From: Deltaproteobacteria bacterium CG_4_8_14_3_um_filter_43_13
GTDB lineage: Bacteria > Desulfobacterota > UBA8473
DNA: 12,524 nucleotides
NCBI GenBank assembly: GCA_002782605.1
Contig: PFIF01000043.1
Coordinates: 1 to 12,524 of the forward strand
Direction: 5' to 3'
The translations under genes and the position numbers were made by a program. Below the pieces are notes generated by a model. It was given only the letters and a program-made list of their open reading frames with translations. It ran no database searches and was not told the DNA's origin. This document shows positions 7,373 through 12,524 of this stretch, piece by piece (within the stretch, counting starts at the first letter, position 1; each line of letters begins with the position of its first letter).

Positions 7373-7401
7373 ATACTAACGAACAACGTTAGCAATGTCA
7401 A
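7373..7401 (-). promoter_or_regulatory. higBA promoter with palindromic operator
   Basis: TTGACA (7396-7401), a perfect -35 box, 17 bases of spacer, and TAGTAT (7373-7378) as -10. The palindrome CTAACG-TTGTT-CGTTAG at 7376-7392 overlaps the spacer and -10, the expected position for autorepression by HigA or the HigBA complex. It also lies within the 3' end of the PIN remnant's reading frame, whose stop codon is part of the palindrome. HigA binding is inferred from position. Confidence 0.65.
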
Positions 7402-7543
7402 GCGTTATTCGCACTTGTCCCGCTTCACGGGAAGCAACCCATTCAAACTCGGGATTCCCGATAACAAATAGAATCACCGTTTCCGGATTGCGATCTCTCA
7501 ACACAGCCGACACAACAACGTTCGTGTCAATTACTATCTTCAT
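7376..7543 (-). pseudogene. Truncated PIN-domain (VapC-like) toxin, N-terminal fragment
   Basis: A 55-codon frame starting MKIVIDTNVVVSAVLRDRNP, the first strand of a PIN-domain ribonuclease with its first acidic metal ligand (D6) and TN motif. Family members of this PIN group are about 130-145 residues. Here homology appears to stop near residue 38 (WVAS), after which the frame runs into the higBA promoter and ends. The remaining catalytic acidic residues are missing, so no activity is expected. The ATG overlaps the stop of the upstream antitoxin frame (ATGA), the normal coupling of such pairs. It was probably broken when higBA was placed here. Confidence 0.75.
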
Positions 7544-7725
7544 CGAACGCCTCGGTATGCAGCTATTTCAGCAGCGATATCCGCCTCGCTGATTGCCTGG
7601 ATCTGAGGTAATGACTGCGTTTCTTTCAAAAGCAGCTCAAAATCCCTAACGGGATTATCAGATGAATCCTCCGGCAAGATAAGCACCTCGATACGTTGCC
7701 CTGCTCTGAGGGGTAGATATGTCAA
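7540..7725 (-). pseudogene. Antitoxin partner of the PIN toxin, probably missing its N-terminus
   Basis: A frame of about 61 codons ending EAD-IAAEIAAYRGVR, with a LRAGQRIEVLILPED block near its start and an acidic, helical C-terminal half. This is the look of small antitoxins that accompany PIN toxins. The only usable start in frame is TTG at 7725, there is no ribosome binding site, and an in-frame stop lies at 7744-7746. A conserved N-terminal segment before the LRAGQ block therefore seems to be lost. The 46-bp repeat begins at 7729, exactly at this broken end. Together with the truncated toxin this pair is decaying. Confidence 0.6.
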
Positions 7726-7728
7726 TAC

Positions 7729-7774
7729 CTTTACAACCCGCAGTCAGGCCGTGGGTCACTATAGAAAATATAAC
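7729..7774. repeat. Direct repeat flanking the BrnT cassette, left copy
   Basis: The first 21 bases (7729-7749) are identical to 8337-8357 in the same orientation. The following ~25 bases agree at about 16 positions and both end in TATAAC. The copies lie at the two edges of the BrnT/antitoxin pair and may mark how that cassette entered. No match to an integron attC core was found. Confidence 0.7.
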
Positions 7775-7781
7775 GCGAAGT

Positions 7782-8039
7782 TTACCGGGAAGCCCGCTTT
7801 TTAAGCGATCCGGTGGAACGACTTGTTCGGCCTGTTGATTTCTCCGCCAGACTAATCAGAGACCGAAGCGCCTCATTGACGGCTTCTTCGGTGGAGAACA
7901 CCTTTGCCACGTCTGGACTTAGCAGCACAAGATTGGTGCCACTGCGATAGGATTCAAAGTATTTGCCGCGGACTCCTATGCCAAGGTCTTCCCGTTTATA
8001 CTCAGGACGGAGTTCATCGGATGTTTTATCCTTCCTCAT
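7782..8039 (-). CDS. Antitoxin paired with the BrnT-family toxin
   Basis: An 85-aa protein expected to neutralise the BrnT toxin whose gene ends inside its start (14-base overlap). The core KREDLGIGVRGKYFESY (residues 16-32), GTNLVLLSPDVAKVF and TEEAVNEALRSLISLAEKS are features of a widespread small antitoxin-like family. The C-terminus is a basic Ser/Arg/Lys-rich tail. It is not the classical BrnA sequence, so the antitoxin role rests on its pairing with BrnT. The ATG at 8039 is clear and the stop TAA at 7782 is close to the left direct repeat. Confidence 0.75.
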   Translation of the reverse strand: MRKDKTSDELRPEYKREDLGIGVRGKYFESYRSGTNLVLLSPDVAKVFSTEEAVNEALRSLISLAEKSTGRTSRSTGSLKKRASR

Positions 8040-8298
8040 AGATCACCCTTTCTTTGCTGTCCATTAGACGCGCACTTATGATTCTTGTTTGCTCTTTCCG
8101 TTCCGTATGGGAGACAACGACAAGTCGTTTTTGTAGGGATTGACCAAAAGTCATTTGTCTTTCTTCAACCTCAGAATGATCCGGGTCTTGAAAGGTAATG
8201 GCCAGAGGGTCTCCGAAGACTGTCGCTGCCTCTTGAAACGAAACACCGTGTTTCTTGAGGTTCGCTGTAGCCTTCTTTGGGTCCCATTCAAATTTCAT
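8026..8298 (-). CDS. brnT: BrnT-family ribonuclease toxin
   Basis: A 90-aa BrnT (RelE-like fold) toxin, predicted to cleave RNA and stop growth when free of its antitoxin. The family pattern is complete: FEWDPKKATANLKKHGVSF at 3-21, EAATVFGDPLAI, HSEVEERQMTFGQS, RLVVVSHTE, RIISARLM and the terminal YEEG. Length is normal. The ATG at 8298 has AAAGG four bases upstream. The gene overlaps its antitoxin by 14 bases, which couples their translation. Upstream (8299-8385) there is no gene, only the right direct repeat and a short inverted repeat (TTGTA-CTT-TACAA at 8332-8344) that could serve as an operator; a TAGTAT at 8314-8319 could be a weak -10. Confidence 0.92.
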   Translation of the reverse strand: MKFEWDPKKATANLKKHGVSFQEAATVFGDPLAITFQDPDHSEVEERQMTFGQSLQKRLVVVSHTERKEQTRIISARLMDSKERVIYEEG

Positions 8299-8336
8299 AT
8301 TGCCTTTTCCAAATACTAACTCAATTTACTTTTGTA

Positions 8337-8383
8337 CTTTACAACCCGCAGTCAGGCAATGGGGCAACCCCGGAAACTATAAC
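8337..8383. repeat. Direct repeat flanking the BrnT cassette, right copy
   Basis: Partner of 7729-7774, with 21 identical bases at 8337-8357. It abuts the 3' end of the TPR lipoprotein gene (stop at 8386), so it sits on the apparent junction between the mla-type operon and the accessory island. Reading on the minus strand, GGGGTTGCCCC within it could form a short hairpin, but no T-run follows, so a terminator is not supported. Confidence 0.7.
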
Positions 8384-8385
8384 CT

Positions 8386-9255
8386 CTACTTCACCCTTTT
8401 CCCAATTGCCCCCTGTATTCTTTTTATACTTTCCAGGTCTCTATCCGTTCTCTCCTTGACCCCTAATCTCTCATTGACCTTAAATGCCCTCTCATAGAAA
8501 CTCAATGCCTTATCCAACTCTCCCATCCCCTCATAGACATGGCCGATATTATAAAGGTCTATACCAATCCCCGATGAGTATTCTATTTGCTTATCGATCT
8601 CTAATGCCATCCTGTAATGCTCAATAGCCGATTCCAACTCCCCTTTTGCCTCATAAACCATCCCTATATTGCTCAGGTTGTTGGCCGTCCCCCTTGAGTT
8701 TTTTACCTCTTTATTTATATTAAGGGCTTTTTGATAAAACTCCAGAGCCCTATCCCGTTCCCCTGAGGAGTTATATGCAATGCCCAGATTGTTCAGCCTG
8801 ACAGCAGCCCCTTCCTTATTCCCGGCACCCTCATCAAGGCGTAGAGCCTCCTGGAATTTCTCTATAGCTCCTTTTATATCGCCCTTTTTTAGCAATACAT
8901 TGCCGATATTGTTCAGGCTAACCCCTTTTTCTAATGAATCATGGATCTCCTCGCCTATCTTTAATGCTTCTTGAAAACATTTCAGGGCATTGTCCATCTC
9001 TTTTATAGAATAGTACACAGTGCCGATATTGTTTAAATCTCTGGCAATCCCCTCTCTGTTATCTATGCTTTCATTGATCATTAAGGATCGCTTAAAGTAG
9101 TCAAGTGCCTTTTGAGAATCAGCCTTTGAGTAGTACTCAGAACCCTTCTGGCTGAGTTCGTATGCCCTGGTCTTCTTTTCAGGCAAAATCTTTGCACTAC
9201 CACAGCCTATTAAAATAACAAGGATAAATAGAATAGAAATCTTTGTAATCTTCAT
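8386..9255 (-). CDS. TPR-repeat lipoprotein at the end of the MCE operon
   Basis: A 289-aa exported lipoprotein. The signal MKITKISILFILVILIGC ends in a lipobox-like LIGC, giving a predicted lipidated Cys18. The rest is six tetratricopeptide repeats, most of a 40-residue period with a recurring LNNIG...Y...GE...AL..Y..AL pattern, from about residue 31 to 270, plus a short basic tail. This is a protein-interaction scaffold held at a membrane facing the periplasm. It starts 17 bases after the mlaD-like stop with GGGGGA upstream, so it is the last gene of that operon, a slot where MCE operons often carry an auxiliary lipoprotein. Its partner is unknown. The 120-bp periodicity in the DNA is the TPR repeat itself. 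Confidence 0.88.
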   Translation of the reverse strand: MKITKISILFILVILIGCGSAKILPEKKTRAYELSQKGSEYYSKADSQKALDYFKRSLMINESIDNREGIARDLNNIGTVYYSIKEMDNALKCFQEALKIGEEIHDSLEKGVSLNNIGNVLLKKGDIKGAIEKFQEALRLDEGAGNKEGAAVRLNNLGIAYNSSGERDRALEFYQKALNINKEVKNSRGTANNLSNIGMVYEAKGELESAIEHYRMALEIDKQIEYSSGIGIDLYNIGHVYEGMGELDKALSFYERAFKVNERLGVKERTDRDLESIKRIQGAIGKRVK

Positions 9256-9272
9256 CTTTCTTCCCCCACCCC

Positions 9273-10307
9273 CTACTTATAAGGCTGTTCCCTATTGTCA
9301 ATACTTATACTCCCTCCCGGTTCCGGCTCTTTTATATTTCTGCTTATCGGCCAGGTCTTATTCACAGATTGAATAAGTTTATGTGCATCTTCCATAGTTT
9401 CCTGACCTGTATTTACAATTCCAGGGACATTGGGGGTTGACTTTTTGATGTCATTTACTATCCCAGACATATCCTTTGTCAATTTTGATATATCAGAGCT
9501 TGACTTTTCAAAATTAGCTGTAGTCTTTTTGAGCGATTCCGTTGCTTCCAATAAGTTGTCGTAGAGCCCCCTTTCTTTAACAACAGCGCCCAGATTTCCT
9601 TTCCCCTCCTTAATCTCACCGGTTATTGCTTCTAGATTGCCAAGGGTTTTTGTAAGACTTCTGGTACTCTCTGTGATCTCGCCTGTGGTCTTATCAAGAT
9701 TATGAGTAATCCTTTCTGCATTGCCTGTTATTTGTCCTAGAGAATTATTGAGCTTCTGAGCAGTCTCTCTGAGGTTAATTGCTATCCCATCGGACTCTCT
9801 GTTAAATTTTTCTGTGATGGATTTTACGTTATCAAGGGCATCTGTTAGCTTATCTATTGGGGATTTGAAATCTATCTCTTTAATTATATCGGTAACCTCC
9901 CTGGTCTTCTCAGACCTTATCACCCCTCCCTCATATAGGAGCGGTTGGGACATAGCCCCAACAGAGATCTCTATCACTTTACTCCCAATGATAGGGCCGG
10001 AAATCCTCGCTATAGAATCACCCCGAATTTTATCCCTATAGGTATCCAATATACCAAGGATAATCTCTACCTTATTGTCTTTGTTTAAACGGATATCTTT
10101 TACTCTTCCTATCTCCATCCCTGAAAGGACAACCTTTGACCCCAGTTCAACACCGCCTGCACTATCGAAAATAGTTATAAAACTGTATTCCTTCTCAAAC
10201 CATCTCTGCCCTCGTCCAATAAAAACCAGGGCGACTACCAGTACAACAATGGAGAATAATACGAATGCACCAACATATTTTTCGAAGTGTTTAACCCTAA
10301 AGTACAT
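9273..10307 (-). CDS. mlaD: MlaD-type MCE-domain substrate-binding protein
   Basis: A 344-aa inner-membrane-anchored MCE protein that forms the periplasmic lipid-carrying ring of an MlaFED-like phospholipid transporter. It has one N-terminal membrane segment (about 13-33: VGAFVLFSIVVLVVALVFIG), an MCE domain (about 41-118: FDSAGGVELGSKVVLSGMEIG ... ISGPIIGSKVIEIS) and a long region of heptad-like helices (about 140-320). It ends in a SVNKTWPISRNI tail. It is longer than E. coli MlaD (about 183 aa), as is usual for MCE proteins with coiled-coil tails. An upstream in-frame GTG exists, but GGGGAGG six bases before the ATG at 10307 fixes the start. It follows the ATPase gene after an unusually long, repeat-filled 237-base gap. 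Confidence 0.9.
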   Translation of the reverse strand: MYFRVKHFEKYVGAFVLFSIVVLVVALVFIGRGQRWFEKEYSFITIFDSAGGVELGSKVVLSGMEIGRVKDIRLNKDNKVEIILGILDTYRDKIRGDSIARISGPIIGSKVIEISVGAMSQPLLYEGGVIRSEKTREVTDIIKEIDFKSPIDKLTDALDNVKSITEKFNRESDGIAINLRETAQKLNNSLGQITGNAERITHNLDKTTGEITESTRSLTKTLGNLEAITGEIKEGKGNLGAVVKERGLYDNLLEATESLKKTTANFEKSSSDISKLTKDMSGIVNDIKKSTPNVPGIVNTGQETMEDAHKLIQSVNKTWPISRNIKEPEPGGSISIDNREQPYK

Positions 10308-10544
10308 GACTAACCTCCCCTTTAGCACTGACCTTTATTTGAGACCTTTGCACAACCTGCCGAGAGCTTTGAAGAAGTCCCCTGAGAGCGAACATCGTCA
10401 AAAACCGGAAGTCGTAAATCGTAAATCGTGAATGGGTATTATACCTTTTATTTATTTTATTTACGACTCGCGACTTACGATTTACGATCATAGATGGGTC
10501 AAAAAATGTATGCTGAAGCGAAAAGGGGTACTTTTTCAAAACTC
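10308..10544. repeat. Repeat-filled spacer with a long inverted repeat between ATPase and MCE genes
   Basis: This 237-base stretch separates two genes that are normally tightly linked. It holds an imperfect inverted repeat: arm 10412-10432 pairs with 10467-10487 (18 of 21 positions) around a 34-base AT-rich loop. Each arm is built from tandem TCGTAAA / TTTACGA units and is flanked by ATGGGT. The MCE-proximal end has GAGACCTTTGCACAA at 10340-10354, which reminds me of IS-type ends but is not verified. An 83-codon minus frame crosses it, but its composition is that of repeat DNA. The element may be a small non-autonomous insertion or a REP-like hairpin that moderates expression downstream. Confidence 0.65.
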
Positions 10545-11285
10545 TCATTTATTCATAGATGTCATGAGTATTACATCAGGATCCTGACTATTCCTTATCT
10601 CATCCGGTGTCCCTGTTTGTATTATCTTGCCATTTTTTATAATGGCTATCCTATCCGCAATGGAATATGCAAGGGATGCATCACCAGTTACTATTATAGA
10701 GGTAACTTTCAGATTCTTAAGATCCTTAATAATCATGGAAATCTTCTTGATGGTCTGCGAATCAAAGCTGGCAGTGATTTCATCAAAGAATACAATGTCG
10801 GGTTTTATAACCAAAGCCCGGGCAACCCCTACGCTCCTCTTTAGTCCAAGGCTTAATTGGGCAGGCAGAAGATAATAACAACTTCTATCTATCTGTAAAA
10901 GACTCAGCTTTTCTGATACCATCTTTTCTATTTCAGGCTCGCTCAGATCGGTATGATAACGAAGAGGAAGGGCAACGTTATCGAAGATACAGGTATTGCT
11001 TATCAGCGCTGCATCCTGGAACACAAATCCCATCTTTCCTCTCAATTTCCGGATACGATCCTTTGGTGCCTTATGGACATTAATACCCTTTATATCCACA
11101 TCCCCGTCTCTTGGATGAAAAAGGCCTGCACATAATTTCAGAAGGGTGCTCTTGCCGCTTCCACTTGGTCCGATTATCACGAATATTTCTCCGGAAAAGA
11201 CCCTCATAGTAACTCTACTGAGTATCTCCTCCCCATTGTAACTAAAGTTGAGGTTGTCGATTTTTACCACTACCTCACGATTCAT
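10545..11285 (-). CDS. mlaF: MlaF-type ABC ATPase with altered motifs
   Basis: A 246-aa nucleotide-binding subunit, expected to power lipid transport by the permease and MCE proteins encoded beside it. Walker A GPSGSGKST (39-47) and the Q-loop FVFQD (Q90) are normal. The signature is LSLGL (144-148) instead of LSGGQ/M. Walker B reads DIVFFDE (163-169) with the catalytic Glu kept, but the next residues are ITAS rather than P-T/S. The H-loop histidine is Gly (IVTGDAS, G201). Two hallmark elements of catalysis are therefore changed while the reading frame is intact. The ATG at 11285 was chosen over a TTG three codons upstream. It begins 10 bases after the permease stop, in one operon. Confidence 0.88.
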   Translation of the reverse strand: MNREVVVKIDNLNFSYNGEEILSRVTMRVFSGEIFVIIGPSGSGKSTLLKLCAGLFHPRDGDVDIKGINVHKAPKDRIRKLRGKMGFVFQDAALISNTCIFDNVALPLRYHTDLSEPEIEKMVSEKLSLLQIDRSCYYLLPAQLSLGLKRSVGVARALVIKPDIVFFDEITASFDSQTIKKISMIIKDLKNLKVTSIIVTGDASLAYSIADRIAIIKNGKIIQTGTPDEIRNSQDPDVILMTSMNK

Positions 11286-11295
11286 AAGCTTCAAC

Positions 11296-12102
11296 CTACA
11301 GATAGAATAAAAGTGTTATAATAAAATTTACAATAAAGCACGAGAGGATAGAGTTAACAACCCCTCTGGTTGCGGCCTGGGGCACCTCTGTAGAAGAGAA
11401 TTTTACAGACAATCCATTGTATGAACAGACAAGAGATATAATCAAACCAAAAACAAGACTCTTGAGCAAAGAGACAGAAACATCTGTTAGTGTAAGGGAG
11501 ATCGCTAAATTATGGAGAAATACGGAAAACCTGGCAGTAGTTATCAAAGTGGAGACAACCAATCCCCCTACCATGGCTACAAGGTTGAAGTATACAGATA
11601 AAACCATAACTGCGATGGTCACGGCAATAATTCTAGGAGCGATGATAAAGTGAACAGGGCTTATCCCCATAACCTCTATCGCTTCAATCTCATGGGCAAC
11701 CACCATATTCCCCAGTTCAGTAACAATGGCTGTACCTGAACGACCGATAACAACAAAGGCTGTAAGCAAAGGTCCCAGTTCCCTGATTATGACCATTATC
11801 AGAATCGGGGCAACCAAACTCCCACCCCCTAATTTTGTCAATTGGGCGCCTGATTCTATTATGACTATAGCACCCAGTACCAGAGAAATCAGGGTTATAA
11901 TCTTTATAGCCTCAACACCGGTAAAGTATATCTGTTTCAAAGTCGTATGGATTATAACATTTAGCCCAAATCTCCTCTCTGTCCACAGCTCTTTAAAGGA
12001 CAAAAACAATAAGGTGAAAACATTGAGGACAAAGCCTGCCCTGGACCAACCTTTCCTGGCAGAAAAATCTATGACACTTGTTTCTGATTTTACTCCCCTC
12101 AC
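11296..12102 (-). CDS. mlaE: MlaE-type ABC permease
   Basis: A 268-aa polytopic inner-membrane permease of the MlaE (DUF140) family, the membrane channel of an MCE lipid transporter. The family core IIRELGPLLTAFVVIGRSG is followed by TAIVTELGNM and the EIEAIEVMGISP coupling segment, then several hydrophobic helices (about 50-75, 90-110, 160-190, 205-230, 250-268). Length matches the family. The start is GTG at 12102 with AAGGA about eight bases before it. It follows the HesB-like gene by 35 bases and precedes the ATPase by 10, so all belong to one transcript. Direction of lipid transport cannot be read from the sequence. Confidence 0.93.
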   Translation of the reverse strand: MRGVKSETSVIDFSARKGWSRAGFVLNVFTLLFLSFKELWTERRFGLNVIIHTTLKQIYFTGVEAIKIITLISLVLGAIVIIESGAQLTKLGGGSLVAPILIMVIIRELGPLLTAFVVIGRSGTAIVTELGNMVVAHEIEAIEVMGISPVHFIIAPRIIAVTIAVMVLSVYFNLVAMVGGLVVSTLITTARFSVFLHNLAISLTLTDVSVSLLKSLVFGLIISLVCSYNGLSVKFSSTEVPQAATRGVVNSILSCFIVNFIITLLFYL

Positions 12103-12137
12103 CGTTAGCTTCCTTTTTGTTATGCGTTTCTCTTATC

Positions 12138-12452
12138 TTAGCAACTGCAGGATCCTCCGCAGGCTCCTCCACTCGATAGATTGGAGGAAATAGCATACCC
12201 TGATCCTCTATCCGTCTCAGTGAAATCTACATTGACAGGTTGAACCTGTTTTAATAACTCTTTGTTTATTATGAAGGTGTTACCGTTTTTGTTAATAACT
12301 TCATCATCTTCTCGGAATCCATCCAGGACCATGCCTAAAGCAGGCCCTGCTCAGCCGCCTTCGTTTAAGACTACCCTTATAGAAGGGGCTTCTTCCCTAT
12401 CCTTAAAATATTCTTTCATTACTTCACTTGCCTTATCCGATACTTGAAACAT
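12138..12452 (-). CDS. HesB/IscA-like selenoprotein (TGA34 read as selenocysteine)
   Basis: A 104-residue A-type carrier-like protein if the in-frame TGA at 12351-12353 is read as selenocysteine. The frame begins MFQVSDKASEVMKEYF, reaches LNEGG, then TGA (codon 34), and continues AGPALGMVLD without a shift to GSGYAISSNL and a CGGSCSC end. Sec34 sits where IscA/HesB proteins have their first conserved cysteine, and HesB-like selenoproteins with GG(U/C)AGPALG are known from anaerobic bacteria. An ideal GGAGG five bases before the ATG supports this start rather than the ATG inside the second half. The role of the family (Fe-S handling or redox) is not settled. A nonsense mutation is the alternative, less likely because both halves are fully conserved and hairpins follow the TGA. 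Confidence 0.88.
12322..12348 (-). promoter_or_regulatory. Candidate bacterial SECIS hairpin downstream of the Sec codon
   Basis: Two alternative hairpins can be drawn in the mRNA just after UGA. In the first, AGGGCC-UGC / GCA-U-GGUCCU (12325-12348) gives nine pairs, one bulge and a UUUAG loop. In the second, UUUAGG / CCUGGA (12322-12339) gives six pairs with loop CAUGGU, whose G residues lie about 20 bases after UGA, within the usual range for bacterial SECIS loops. Found by eye; no folding program was run. Confidence 0.5.
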
Positions 12453-12467
12453 CTCTACCTCCTCTCG

Positions 12468-12524
12468 TTAACCCCTCAACTTCGCCGTTAATCTTCTAAT
12501 ATTATCCACCTTATCCATGTCCAT
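12468..12524 (-). CDS. C-terminal end of an unidentified upstream gene (partial)
   Basis: A frame open to the window edge, 18 codons then TAA (stop at 12468-12470), with a Lys/Arg-rich end (NIRRLTAKLRG). Two in-frame ATGs lie at the extreme edge, so it could be either a gene end or a tiny complete frame. The stop is 15 bases before the HesB-like ATG, and the ribosome binding site of that gene occupies the gap, which suggests a shared transcript. Product unknown. Confidence 0.4.
   Translation of the reverse strand: MDMDKVDNIRRLTAKLRG

Noticed and set aside
7729..8383. Integron attC-like sites around the BrnT cassette
   Set aside because: The repeats do not contain the inverse core and core site sequences (RYYYAAC / GTTRRRY) in the required arrangement.
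8386..9255. 120-bp periodic repeats suggestive of a CRISPR or tandem repeat array
   Set aside because: The period is the 40-residue TPR unit within an intact coding frame; there are no short identical repeats with unique spacers.
10297..10548. 83-codon minus-strand frame between the ATPase and MCE genes
   Set aside because: Its sequence is translated repeat DNA (the inverted-repeat arms) and it overlaps the mlaD start; no family features.
12138..12332. A stand-alone 64-aa protein starting at an internal ATG
   Set aside because: The upstream half continues in the same frame with a strong start, so this is only the part after the Sec codon.

Overview
The window looks like a boundary between a core bacterial operon and an accessory defence / toxin-antitoxin island. 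Every gene I can support lies on the minus strand, so transcription runs from high to low coordinates. The right part (8386-12524) is AT-leaning. It encodes, in transcription order, the end of an unidentified gene, a HesB/IscA-like protein with an in-frame TGA that reads best as selenocysteine, an MlaE-type permease, an MlaF-type ATPase, an MlaD (MCE) protein and a TPR lipoprotein. A HesB-like selenoprotein next to a compact MCE transport operon suggests an anaerobic, Sec-using Gram-negative bacterium, perhaps Desulfobacterota or Nitrospirota. That placement is inference; no marker gene is present.

The middle part (6773-8383) is a cluster of small toxin-antitoxin modules: BrnT with its antitoxin, a decayed PIN-family pair cut at both ends, and HigB-HigA. 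The HigB promoter lies in the 3' end of the PIN remnant and carries a perfect 6-bp-arm palindrome. A 21-bp exact direct repeat flanks the BrnT cassette.

The left part (1-6589) is a restriction-modification locus carrying a TIR-HNH gene pair. In transcription order: a 58-aa small protein (copy 2), a TIR-domain protein with its own promoter candidate and a hairpin over its ribosome binding site, an HNH_5-type protein, a second copy of the 58-aa protein (copy 1), a ~1000-aa restriction helicase-nuclease, and a DPPY-type adenine methyltransferase. The two 58-aa genes are about 89% identical over 132 bp and bracket the TIR-HNH pair. This suggests the pair arrived as a cassette or by duplication of the gene that leads the R-M operon. 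The methyltransferase reading frame stops at residue 395, far short of the usual length, at a point where homologues continue.

Strongest second-look items: the Sec-containing HesB protein with candidate bSECIS hairpins; the TIR-HNH cassette between duplicated small genes; the premature stop in the methyltransferase beside an intact nuclease subunit; and an MlaF-like ATPase with altered signature and H-loop motifs.
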